Positions 14,189-22,731 of a stretch of DNA of 24,102 bases are shown here, piece after piece. This DNA comes from JBQTHI01 sp052390035 (GTDB lineage Bacteria > Actinomycetota > Acidimicrobiia > Spongiisociales > ZC4RG35). The position numbers and the translations under genes are program-made. The notes beneath the pieces were generated by a model that had not been told where the DNA came from, did not search any database, and saw nothing but the letters and a program-made list of their open reading frames with translations. The stretch spans positions 1 to 24,102 of the forward strand of contig JBQTHI010000020.1 in assembly GCA_052390035.1 (NCBI GenBank), read 5' to 3'. How positions within the stretch are numbered: the first letter of the stretch is position 1; each line of letters begins with the position of its first letter.

Positions 14189-16840
14189 ATGTCCATCTTC
14201 TCCAAGCTTCTCCGTGCGGGCGAAGGCAGGACTCTTAAAGAGTTCGAGTCACTTGTCGTCGAAGTCAATGCGTTGGAGGCTTCGGTCGAGTCCCTCACCG
14301 ACCAAGGACTGGCAGACCGCACCGCTTCCTTCCGAGAACGTTTGGCCAACGGCCAGCCGCTCGACGATTTGCTGGTCGAAGCCTTCGCCACGGTGCGGGA
14401 GGCGGCCAAGCGGGTGCTCGGACAGCGCCACTTCGACGTCCAGATAATTGGTGCGGCTGCCCTCCATCGTGGAATGGTGGCCGAGATGAAAACTGGGGAA
14501 GGGAAGACCCTGGTCTCGACCATGCCCGCCTATCTCAACGCCCTCCCCGATAGGGGGGTCCACATCGTCACCGTCAACGACTACCTCGCTGCTCGCGACG
14601 CCGAGTGGATGGGAGCGATCCACCGGTTTCTGGGGATCAAGGTGGGATTGATCCAGTCCGGCATGACTCCGGCCGAGCGCCAGCCGGCATACCGGTCGGA
14701 TATCACCTACGGCACCAACAACGAGCTGGGGTTCGACTACCTGCGCGACAACATGGCGATGCGCGACACCGATCGGGTGCAGAGGGGCCATGTCTACGCC
14801 ATAGTTGATGAGGTCGACTCGATCCTGATCGATGAAGCTCGCACACCGCTAATCATCAGTGGCCGGCTGTCTGACTCGGCCCGCTGGTACCGAGACTTTG
14901 CCCGCATTGCCGAGCGGCTGCGCAAAGGCGAGCACTACGAGGTGGACGAGGCCAAACGGCAGGTGCTCACCACCGAAGAAGGGGTGGCGAGAGTCGAAGA
15001 GGTGCTGGGGGTCGAGAACCTCTACGACCACGCGGCGGTCGACTTTGTCCATCACCTCGAATCATCACTCCGGGCTAAGGAGCTCTACCACAAAGACGTC
15101 GAGTATCTGATCGATCAGGGTGAGGTGAAGATCGTCGACGAGTTCACCGGCAGGGTGCTCGAGGGGAGGCGCTATTCGGAGGGTCTCCACCAAGCGATCG
15201 AGGCGAAGGAAGGGGTGAAGGTCAAAGAGGAGAACCAGACCCTTGCCACCATCACCCTCCAGAACTACTTCCGTCTCTACGACAAGCTGGCCGGAATGAC
15301 CGGTACGGCTCAGACCGAGGCCACCGAGTTGGCCCAGATCTATGGCCTGCAGGTGTTGGCGATTCCCACCAACGTGGCGGTCGCTCGTGCTGACGAAGCG
15401 GACCTCGTTTACAAGTCGGAGGAGGCCAAGTTCGGCGCGGTGGTCGACGATGTCGCCGCCCGCCACGAGGCGGGACAGCCGGTCCTGCTCGGCACTGTGT
15501 CGATCGAGAAGTCCGAGCGGCTATCTCGTCTTTTTGCCAAGCGGGGAATCCCTCACGAGGTATTGAACGCCAAACATCACGCTAGGGAGGCCGAGATCAT
15601 CGCCCAGGCCGGGCGGCCAGGAGCGGTGACGGTCGCCTCCAACATGGCGGGTCGGGGAGTCGACATCATGCTCGGCGGCAACCCCGAAGGTCTGGCCATG
15701 ATCGACCTCAAACGGCAGGGCCTGGCTCATGACCACGCCGACTATTCGACCAGGCTGACCGAAGCCACCCGGCGATTCCGCGAGCAAATCGCTCCTGACA
15801 AGAAGAAGGTCATCGAAAGTGGCGGGCTTTATGTCGTCGGAACCGAGCGCCACGAATCCCGCAGGATCGACAACCAGTTGCGGGGCCGGTCGGGTCGTCA
15901 GGGTGATCCTGGTGAGTCTCGGTTCTATCTCTCGCTGGAAGACGATCTGATGCGTCGTTTCTCGGGTGACCGGGTGGCATCGGTTATGGAAAGGCTGCGG
16001 ATCCCCGACGATGTCCCAATTGAGGCGGGCATGGTGAGCAAAGCCATCGAGCGGGCGCAACACACTGTCGAATCGCAGAACTTCGACATTCGCAAGAATG
16101 TCCTCCAGTACGACGAGGTGATGAACCGCCAGCGCGAGGTCATCTACGAGTGGCGGGAGGAGCTGCTCGACTCGGAGGGTGGGGATCTTGTCGACGAGTG
16201 GATCGAGCTGGTAATCGCCGACACCGTTGAATCGGTTTTTCCCGACGAGCTTTCCCCATCGGAGTGGGATTGGGACCTGCTGAACAAGGAACTGGGGCAG
16301 TTTTATCCGGCGAAACTTGGACCCGAACAGTTTGAGCGCAACGCCACCGACGACATCGCCGAGCGGGCCATCGACGAGGCACGAGGGGCCTACGCCCTCC
16401 GGGAGCAGGAGCTGGGGACCGAGGTGCTCCGCCAGGTCGAGCGTCAGGTCATCCTGTCGGTGATCGACAACAAGTGGCGTGAACATCTCTCGGAGATGGA
16501 CTATCTGCGGGCCGGGATTGGGCTGCGGGCGATGGGTCAGAGAGACCCGTTGGTCGAATACCAGCGCGAGGGTTACTCGCTTTTCAGCGAATTGGTCGAA
16601 TCGGTGAAACGGGACACCGTTCGGTACCTGTTCCACGTTCAGCTTGTCCAGAACTCGGCTCCTCGTCCCGCCCCAGCAGTCGCTGCCCCTCGAGTGGGTG
16701 GCAAATCCAATAGCCGCGCTTCTACCGCGGTGCTCACCTCCAAGAAAGAGGCGGGCCGCAACGACCCCTGTCCGTGTGGCAGCGGCAGGAAATACAAGCG
16801 TTGCCACGGCGGAGCCGCCGCCGTGGACGCCGATCAGTAA
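14189..16840 (+). CDS. secA: Preprotein translocase ATPase SecA
   Basis: The 883-aa product is a full-length SecA, the ATPase that pushes unfolded preproteins through SecYEG. Walker A is MKTGEGKT (M100-T107) and Walker B is VDEVDSILIDEARTPLIISG near residue 210. The preprotein-crosslinking region follows, then NBD2 with ASNMAGRGVDIMLGGNPEG and RRIDNQLRGRSGRQGDPGESRFYLSLEDDLMRRF. The helical scaffold/wing region ends near 830. A C-terminal SEC-C zinc motif (NDPCPCGSGRKYKRCHG; CxC then CH) is present, which in E. coli binds SecB or phospholipids. Only one secA lies here; its context (hpf upstream, SEC-C tail) matches SecA1 rather than the accessory SecA2. It ends 15 nt before prfB, so the two may be co-transcribed. 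Confidence 0.97.
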   Translation: MSIFSKLLRAGEGRTLKEFESLVVEVNALEASVESLTDQGLADRTASFRERLANGQPLDDLLVEAFATVREAAKRVLGQRHFDVQIIGAAALHRGMVAEMKTGEGKTLVSTMPAYLNALPDRGVHIVTVNDYLAARDAEWMGAIHRFLGIKVGLIQSGMTPAERQPAYRSDITYGTNNELGFDYLRDNMAMRDTDRVQRGHVYAIVDEVDSILIDEARTPLIISGRLSDSARWYRDFARIAERLRKGEHYEVDEAKRQVLTTEEGVARVEEVLGVENLYDHAAVDFVHHLESSLRAKELYHKDVEYLIDQGEVKIVDEFTGRVLEGRRYSEGLHQAIEAKEGVKVKEENQTLATITLQNYFRLYDKLAGMTGTAQTEATELAQIYGLQVLAIPTNVAVARADEADLVYKSEEAKFGAVVDDVAARHEAGQPVLLGTVSIEKSERLSRLFAKRGIPHEVLNAKHHAREAEIIAQAGRPGAVTVASNMAGRGVDIMLGGNPEGLAMIDLKRQGLAHDHADYSTRLTEATRRFREQIAPDKKKVIESGGLYVVGTERHESRRIDNQLRGRSGRQGDPGESRFYLSLEDDLMRRFSGDRVASVMERLRIPDDVPIEAGMVSKAIERAQHTVESQNFDIRKNVLQYDEVMNRQREVIYEWREELLDSEGGDLVDEWIELVIADTVESVFPDELSPSEWDWDLLNKELGQFYPAKLGPEQFERNATDDIAERAIDEARGAYALREQELGTEVLRQVERQVILSVIDNKWREHLSEMDYLRAGIGLRAMGQRDPLVEYQREGYSLFSELVESVKRDTVRYLFHVQLVQNSAPRPAPAVAAPRVGGKSNSRASTAVLTSKKEAGRNDPCPCGSGRKYKRCHGGAAAVDADQ

Positions 16841-16855
16841 CCTCACTGTCACGAG

Positions 16856-17981
16856 ATGATCGAGCACTCCGACCCCCGCGCCGCGATCGCTGACATGCGC
16901 CGAAGACTCGACGAAGCCAGGAGGTTCCTTTGACCTCGATGGCAAGCGGGCTGAGTTAGTCGGGCTCAAGGAGCAGGCGGCGGATCCAGGTCTCTGGTCC
17001 GATCCCGCCCGGGGGAAACAGGTGACCCAGCGGCTGGCCCGAATCGAGCAGACGGTCGCCCGGGTCGAAGGAATGGGTGCGGCCCTCGACGACGCCGAGG
17101 TGCTCTTCGAGCTGGCGGCGGAGGCTGAAGATGAGTCATCGCGGGCCGAGGTGTTGGCCGATCTGAGGCGGATCGAATCCGAGTTGAACACTTTGGAGCG
17201 CGAGTCACTTTTCTTCGATGAATACGACGATCACAACGCCATCCTCTCGGTTCACGCCGGGGCGGGTGGGGTCGATGCCCACGATTGGGCGGAGATGCTC
17301 GCCCGTATGTACCAGCGTTTTCTTGAAACGGCCGGTTTGACCGTGGCGATCGAAGAGCTAAGCGAGGGTGAAGAGGCCGGGCTCAAGTCGGTGACGATGA
17401 CCGTTAGGGGGGATCACGCCTATGGCATCCTCGAGTCCGAGCGAGGTGTACATCGCCTGGTGCGGATCAGCCCGTTCGACGCCAACTCCCGCCGCCACAC
17501 CTCGTTCGCCGGCGTCGACGTCGTGCCCGAATTGGAAGAAGCCGAAGGGGTGGAGATCGACCAGGACGACCTGCGGATCGATACTTTCCGGTCGCAGGGG
17601 GCGGGCGGCCAGCATGTCAACAAGACCGACTCTGCGGTGCGTATCACCCACCTACCCACCGGGCTGGTGGTAGCGGTCCAGAACGAGCGCAGCCAGCTGC
17701 AGAACAAGGCCCGGGCGATGGCCATTCTCAAGGCCCGGCTCCACGAAAGAGCCCGTCTCGAACGTCTGGCCCAGATCGAAGACATTCGTGGGGAGCAGGG
17801 TGAGGCCGCCTGGGGTCGGCAGATCCGCAGCTACGTGCTGCAGCCCTACCAATTGGTGAAGGACCTCCGCACCGATGTTGAGGTGGGGAACGTGCTGGGG
17901 GTGCTGGACGGCGACCTCGACGAGTTCGTCGACGGGTATCTTCGCTGGCGGCGGGCCCAACACGAAAGGGGCGTTCGGTAG
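16856..17981 (+). CDS. prfB: Peptide chain release factor 2, programmed +1 frameshift
   Basis: RF2 reads UAA and UGA and triggers peptide release. Translation starts at ATG 16856 and runs 25 codons to CTT, then meets an in-frame TGA at 16931-16933. Skipping T16931 continues as DLDGKRAELVGLKEQ to the stop at 17981, giving 374 aa. With this frameshift SPF (recognition tripeptide) falls at residues 205-207 and GGQ (catalytic) at 250-252, exactly the E. coli numbering. An ordinary single-frame call would start near 17022 (GTG) and lose about 55 residues. The coding join is 16856-16930 plus 16932-17981. The leader-less 15-nt gap to secA has only weak Shine-Dalgarno character (CGAG). When RF2 is scarce the ribosome stalls at UGA and shifts, so the gene autoregulates; this is established for the family. 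Confidence 0.96.
16919..16934 (+). promoter_or_regulatory. RF2 programmed frameshift element
   Basis: AGG AGG TTC CTT TGA C contains an internal Shine-Dalgarno (AGGAGG), a 3-nt spacer, the slippery CTT codon and the TGA stop followed by C, the weak-termination context. Spacing and codon position (stop at codon 26) equal those of E. coli prfB. The CTT-decoding tRNA slips +1 onto TTT. Confidence 0.95.
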
Positions 17982-18022
17982 TGCGTCGGGCTTTCCCGTT
18001 GCCCTGGTCCTCGCTCCCAAAG

Positions 18023-18052
18023 TTCAGATTGTTAGAGCCGGTCCGTTAGCCT
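18023..18052 (+). promoter_or_regulatory. Possible ftsE promoter
   Basis: TTCAGA (18023-18028) and TAGCCT (18047-18052) are 18 bp apart in the 123-bp gap between prfB and ftsE. Both match consensus only partly. The transcript leader would be about 45 nt, with no Shine-Dalgarno before the ftsE ATG. Confidence 0.25.
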
Positions 18053-18063
18053 TCCGACGTTCC

Positions 18064-18076
18064 GGAGCGAAGCTCC
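18064..18076 (+). repeat. Short hairpin upstream of ftsE
   Basis: GGAGC-GAA-GCTCC is a perfect 5-bp stem with a GAA triloop, in the leader between the possible promoter and the ftsE ATG. It could be a residual terminator or an mRNA structure. Nothing else is evident in this gap. Confidence 0.3.
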
Positions 18077-18104
18077 ACCCTCAAGGTCCCAGGCTGATCC
18101 AGAC

Positions 18105-18826
<722 letters not shown>

Positions 18827-18827
<1 letters not shown>

Positions 18828-19765
18828 TGAGCAAGTTCGCCTTTCTCGCCCGCGAAGCTCTCATCAACCTTCGCCGGAACATGCTGGTGGTGCTGGGGGC
18901 GGTGCTCGCCGTTTTCATCTCGCTCTCGCTCGCATTCGGGGCACTGGTCGTCAATCAGCTGTTGCGGGTCAACACCCTTGCCTGGCAGGGCGGAGTGCAC
19001 ATCATCGCCTTCATGTGGGACGAGGGCCAGGATGGAGTTCCGGTGGGGGCGCACCAGGCATTGGTCGCCGAGGTTGGCGGCTGGAGCGAGGTGACCACGG
19101 TTAGCTACGTCGACAAGGCCGGGGCCTGGAATGAATACAAAGAGATTTTCGCCGACCGGCCCAATTATCTAGAGATCGACCCCAGCGTGCTCCCGGCCTC
19201 GATCCGCATCGAGTTGACCGACATCGACCTTTACCGTGACGTCCAGTTCCGCCTGGCTGGACAGGCCCAGATCATCCGCAAGGTTGTCAGCTTTGGCGAG
19301 CAAATCGAACAGCTCTCATCGCTGTCGACCGTTCTCAATCTGCTTGGGTTGGGACTCGCCCTCGTCCTGGGGGTCTCGGCCGTCATCCTCATCGCCAACA
19401 CGATCCGAATGGCGATCTACGCCCGTCGAGACGAGGTGGCGATCATGAAGCTGGTCGGCGCCTCCAACTGGTTCGTCCGGGTGCCGTTCCTGCTTGAGGG
19501 AATGATCGAAGGGCTGGTGGGAGCCGGCCTGGCAGTGGCGACGGTCTGGGTGGCCTTCCGCAACCTGCGCACCCTCGGCGACACGATTCCAATAGTTTCG
19601 TTCTCCGTCCCCGATCGGTTTTTCCTCACTTGGGCCATCCTTTTTCTGGTCTTTGGCGCCGTGGCAGGCGTGCTGGGCAGCGTGCTGGGGCTCAGCCGAT
19701 ACCTGCGAGACGACGATGGGGGGCGCCCCGTGGTGAGCGCCCGGCGGGTACTCGAGCCGACGTGA
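18827..19765 (+). CDS. ftsX: Cell division permease-like protein FtsX
   Basis: The 312-aa product has a cytoplasmic N-terminus (MSKFAFLAREALINLRRN), a first membrane helix at about 22-45 and an extracytoplasmic domain at about 46-170 (VHIIAFMWDEGQDG, the IEIDPSVLPASIRIEL stretch). A FtsX/MacB-type domain with three more helices follows, including RDEVAIMKLVGASNWFVRVPFLLEG, the family's most conserved motif. Topology and length match FtsX. The external domain should contact the hydrolase encoded downstream. I take ATG 18827 (TGATG with ftsE); GTG 18824 is one codon longer. Its stop overlaps the peptidase start as GTGA. Confidence 0.93.
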
Positions 19766-20955
19766 AGATCGCACGGTCAACCGTGCTGCTCGTGGTCCTC
19801 GCTCTGGTCTGGGGGATGTTCCCGGCCCTGGCGGAAGACGCCGCCACCGAGCTCCAAAAGGTGCAGCTCGAATTGTCAGAGGTCGAGCGCGCAATCAAGG
19901 CGGCCCGCACCGAAGCCAGTGCCGTCGGCCGTCAGGTCGCCGCCGCACAGACCGCCATGGACGCCGCGATGGCCGCTTACAACGTCGCTCAGGCCAAGGT
20001 CGACGACACCATCGCCAGGCTGGCCGAGACCGAAGCCCGCCTGGCCGTTCTTACCGCCCAACTGAGCGATCTCGAAACCAAACTGGCCCGCACCGAGATC
20101 GACCTCAACAACACTGAGACCCGCCTCCAGGATCAGGCAGTGTCCCTATATATGGAGGCGTCGGCGGTGCCGGTGCTTGGCCTCTTCGGCCACGCCACCG
20201 CCTCCACGGCCGCCACGGCTGTGGCTTATGCCGGGAGCTTGTTCGCCCACGACGACGACCTATTCGACGCCTTTCAACTTCTCCAGCGTGAAGAGGAACG
20301 GCAGAGGCAGGCAACCGCCGACAAACGGGACGAGGCCGCGGCGAGCCTCGCTCGACTCGAGACGGAGAAGACCCAACTAGAGCAAGATCGAAACGTTGCG
20401 GCCTCGGCCCTGGAAGGCGCCCAGGCAGAGGCTGCCCGTGTGCGGAGACTGCTCGATCGGATATGGCGAGACATCGACGGCGCCGAGCAGCACAAAGATG
20501 GCCTTGAGGCCGATGCCGCCCGCCTCGAGGAGGAGATCGCCCGGCTGCAGAGCTCCGAGGGCACCGCGCCCAGCGTCCTCTCCTGGCCGCTCGACGGCGA
20601 GGTCAGCTCATTGTTCGGCTACCGGGTGCACCCGATCCTGGGCGTAAAGAAACTTCACACCGGCATCGACATCAGCGGATCAAACGGAGCGCCGATCACC
20701 GCCTCAGCCGACGGTCAGGTGATTCTTGCCCAAAGTTATGGTGGCTACGGGCGGGCGGTGGTGATCGACCACGGCGGAGGTTTGACCACCCTCTACGCCC
20801 ACCAGTCGAAGATCGCCGTCAATGGGGGCCAGACGGTGGCCAGGGGCCAGGTGGTTGGCTATGTCGGCTGCACCGGTTTTTGCACCGGGCCTCACCTCCA
20901 TTACGAGGTACGTCTGGATGGGGTGCCGGTTGACCCGCTTCAATACCTCGGCTGA
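19762..20955 (+). CDS. Secreted coiled-coil M23 (LytM) peptidase, EnvC-like
   Basis: The 397-aa product begins at the GTG overlapping the ftsX stop. A signal peptide (KIARSTVLLVVLALVWGMFPALA) is followed by two long coiled-coil blocks (about 25-135 and 175-265) rich in Glu, Ala and Arg, separated by a short non-helical hinge. The C-terminal LytM domain (274-397) has the complete zinc site (H299, D303, H380) and the catalytic H347 and H378: LHTGIDIS, LYAHQS, GPHLHYEV. It should therefore be an active endopeptidase cutting peptidoglycan cross-links, unlike E. coli EnvC, which is degenerate and activates amidases. The coiled coil plus operon position indicate control by FtsEX. An unusual Cys pair, C370 and C374, flanks the active-site loop (GCTGFCTGPHLH) and could form a disulfide. 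Confidence 0.9.
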   Translation: MKIARSTVLLVVLALVWGMFPALAEDAATELQKVQLELSEVERAIKAARTEASAVGRQVAAAQTAMDAAMAAYNVAQAKVDDTIARLAETEARLAVLTAQLSDLETKLARTEIDLNNTETRLQDQAVSLYMEASAVPVLGLFGHATASTAATAVAYAGSLFAHDDDLFDAFQLLQREEERQRQATADKRDEAAASLARLETEKTQLEQDRNVAASALEGAQAEAARVRRLLDRIWRDIDGAEQHKDGLEADAARLEEEIARLQSSEGTAPSVLSWPLDGEVSSLFGYRVHPILGVKKLHTGIDISGSNGAPITASADGQVILAQSYGGYGRAVVIDHGGGLTTLYAHQSKIAVNGGQTVARGQVVGYVGCTGFCTGPHLHYEVRLDGVPVDPLQYLG

Positions 20956-20971
20956 CCTTCCCGGGTTGCGT

Positions 20972-20977
20972 TACCTT
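20972..20977 (+). promoter_or_regulatory. -10 box for smpB
   Basis: TACCTT ends 8 nt before the ATG at 20986. The AAGGTG in the gap is too close to act as a Shine-Dalgarno, so a leaderless transcript is the simpler reading. A CTGACC lies 14 bp upstream, too short a spacing for a standard -35. Confidence 0.4.
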
Positions 20978-20985
20978 TGAAGGTG

Positions 20986-21474
20986 ATGGCCGACAAAGAG
21001 GCAGTCAAGGTGGTGGCGTCCAACCGGAGAGCCCGTCACGACTACCACATCCTCGACCAATACGAGGCGGGGATCGAGCTGGAAGGGTCGGAGGTGAAGA
21101 GCCTGCGGGAGGGGCGGGCTCAGCTGAAAGACGGCTTCGCTCACATTCGCGACGGTGAGCTTTTCCTGGTGGGGGTCTATATCGGCCCCTACGGCTTCTC
21201 GCGCGGGGGTGGCCACGACCCGGAGCGATCCCGCCGCTTGCTGATGCACCGGCGGGAAATCGACCGCCTGGCCGCCCGGGTGGCGGAACAAGGGCTCACC
21301 CTCATTCCCCTCGATCTTCACTTCCGCCAGGGCCGGGTGAAAGTTTCACTGGGCCTGGCCAAAGGCAAACGCACCATCGACAAACGTGAAACGATCAAAG
21401 CCCGCGAACAGCAGCGGGAGGTAGACCGGGCGGTTAGACGGCGAACCCAGGGCTCCACCCAACGATATCGTTAG
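20986..21474 (+). CDS. smpB: SsrA-binding protein SmpB
   Basis: The 162-aa product is the tmRNA partner in ribosome rescue. It binds the tRNA-like domain of tmRNA and fills the decoding centre with its C-terminal tail. Visible hallmarks are NRRARHDYHILDQYEAGIEL, GSEVKSLREGRAQLKDGFAHI, YIGPY, the RRLLMHRREID segment, LTLIPLDLHFRQGRVKVSLGLAKGKRTIDKRE and a basic tail. Length is normal. The start is ATG 20986 (MADKEAV); a TTG at 20977 would overlap the likely -10. The gene lies 30 nt after the M23 peptidase and only 35 nt from the 3' end of tmRNA, which is encoded on the opposite strand. Confidence 0.96.
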   Translation: MADKEAVKVVASNRRARHDYHILDQYEAGIELEGSEVKSLREGRAQLKDGFAHIRDGELFLVGVYIGPYGFSRGGGHDPERSRRLLMHRREIDRLAARVAEQGLTLIPLDLHFRQGRVKVSLGLAKGKRTIDKRETIKAREQQREVDRAVRRRTQGSTQRYR

Positions 21475-21509
21475 CTGCAGCCCCAAGAATCACCCAACCC
21501 GGACGCTCG

Positions 21510-21859
21510 TGGAGGTGCCGGGAGTCGAACCCGGGTCCGTTGAGTCGTTAGCGCCGGCATCTCCGAGCGCAGCCGTCGGCGAGCATTCGCCAGATCGGAC
21601 CCCAACGGCGGGCTTCCGTTCTAACTATCCGGGATCAATCTTTGCCCTCCGGTCCCGGACCCCGGAGGACGCATCCTGCTTTGCGACGCCCGTTTCCGGC
21701 GAGGCAGGCGCCCACCGGACGGACGGGCTGCGTTATTTAGGCAGCCAGTGCGAAGTTGTCTTCGGCACTTGTGTTTGTTTCCGGCTCTTTAACGAGGCTC
21801 CGGAGACCTCGGCTCGCTTCCGACGCCTCAACACTCAACGTCGAAACCATTTCACCCCC
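21510..21859 (-). ncRNA. ssrA: Transfer-messenger RNA
   Basis: On the minus strand the RNA starts GGGGGTGAAATGGTTTCGACG, the standard tmRNA 5' end. The 3' end has the T arm CCGGG-TTCGACT-CCCGG and CACCTCC. Its 5' GGGGGTG pairs with CACCTCC over 7 bp with one G-U. After the discriminator A the DNA reads CGA, so CCA is not encoded and must be added. The mRNA part carries resume codon GCC, tag AEDNFALAA and TAA. Length is about 350 nt, usual for one-piece tmRNA. It lies convergent to smpB. The gene recycles stalled ribosomes and marks nascent chains for proteolysis. Confidence 0.95.
21737..21766 (-). other. tmRNA tag reading frame
   Basis: GCC GAA GAC AAC TTC GCA CTG GCT GCC TAA encodes AEDNFALAA. 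The C-terminal ALAA is the ClpXP-type degron seen across bacteria. Upstream CAAGT precedes the resume codon. The tag is nine encoded residues, one fewer than in E. coli. Confidence 0.9.
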
Positions 21860-21871
21860 ATGGGTGATGAC

Positions 21872-21877
21872 ATTCTA
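21872..21877 (-). promoter_or_regulatory. -10 box for tmRNA
   Basis: TAGAAT on the minus strand lies 12 nt before the mature 5' end, leaving a few nucleotides for a precursor cut by RNase P. No good -35 is evident. The 127-bp gap between tmRNA and the next gene therefore holds two divergent promoters. Confidence 0.45.
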
Positions 21878-21975
21878 GGTCGATCAGCGACGAGGACTGC
21901 TGGCGGAACGGCCTAAGGGGGGCCGGGGGAGACAGGAAGGCCGGAGGAGTGGAGCAGAACTCGGGCATGAAGACC

Positions 21976-21981
21976 TAGGGT
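21976..21981 (+). promoter_or_regulatory. -10 box for the ceramidase-like gene
   Basis: TAGGGT fits TANNNT. It ends 5 nt before the ATG at 21987 and 8 nt before the ATG at 21990, so a leaderless transcript starting at 21990 would fit best. No -35 is visible. Confidence 0.3.
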
Positions 21982-21986
21982 GCCCG

Positions 21987-22701
21987 ATGATGGCGCCCGA
22001 GGTTGACAGACCGGGTGGCCGAAATCGATTGACGCCGCTGCGATGGGCGGTCGGGTCTTTGACCCTGTTCGCCACGAGCTTTCTTCTTATTGACCAGGAC
22101 GGATGGGGTCCTCCCGCCCCCAACGAGCAGGCGATTGGGGAGATCTCCCGCTGGTGCGAACGGGTGAGCGGAGGCCTGCTACGCGAGCCCGTCAACACCT
22201 TGGGGAACCTCGGCTTCGTTGTCGTCGGACTAGTGATCCTTGCGACCCTGGCCGGCGATATCCGACGCGGCGCGCCATCCGGGGACCGCTTTTTCGGGAG
22301 CGATCCCATTGCCCTTCTCTATGCGGGGGCGGCCCTGTTTCTCGGTCCCGGTCATCCCCTGCCTCTTCAACCTGGCCCGACTCAGCCGCTGGCGAGATCC
22401 AACTTTCTTCGCCTGTTTCTGGGGCTTGCTCCTTTGCTATGCGGCCGCCCGGACGCCGCTCGTACGTGCCTTGGTCTGGTTGGGAGCCGCCGCCTTCTTG
22501 ACCGCCTATTCGATCTGGCTCACCGGTACCGGCGCCAGTCCGAGTTGTCGACCCGATTCGATCGTTCAGCCACACGCCATCTGGCATCTCCTGTCGGCGT
22601 TGGCCGTGTACAGCTTCTTCCGCTTCTTTCGCACCGAGCGCCAGACCATAAGGCGACACATTGATCGGCAACCGCTCATGGAAGCTGGCGATCAACGATA
22701 G
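21987..22701 (+). pseudogene. Ceramidase-family membrane protein, frameshifted
   Basis: Two reading frames together encode one membrane protein of about 237 aa. Frame one runs from 21987 and contains WCERVSGGLLREPVNTLGNLGFVVVGL and ALLYAGAALFLGPG. The matching second half (FNLARLSRW, LLCYAAAR, the SIVQPHAIWHLLSAL motif) is in another frame ending at 22701. Removing one C from CCCC at 22356-22359 restores a continuous protein reading GPGHPCLFNLARL. The order of motifs matches alkaline-ceramidase-like (CREST superfamily) membrane hydrolases. In those enzymes GPGSxxFH supplies a Ser and a His; here they read His and Asn even after repair. The distal H-x3-H (HAIWH) remains. It may be a true pseudogene, a repurposed protein, or a sequencing error in the C run. 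Homology is from motif memory. Confidence 0.7.
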
Positions 22702-22731
22702 GGTGCCCGCTCCCACGAGCCAGGAGACATG

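Noticed and set aside
15521..17191. Minus-strand open frame of 556 codons opposite secA and prfB
   Set aside because: It is antisense to two clearly conserved genes, its product looks like no family I know, and long antisense frames are common in GC-rich DNA.
19630..19761. Upstream start for the M23 peptidase
   Set aside because: It lies inside ftsX. The GTG at 19762 gives a GTGA overlap and begins directly with a signal peptide.
21509..21916. Plus-strand open frame of 135 codons
   Set aside because: It lies over the tmRNA gene, whose ends, T arm and tag are unambiguous on the minus strand.
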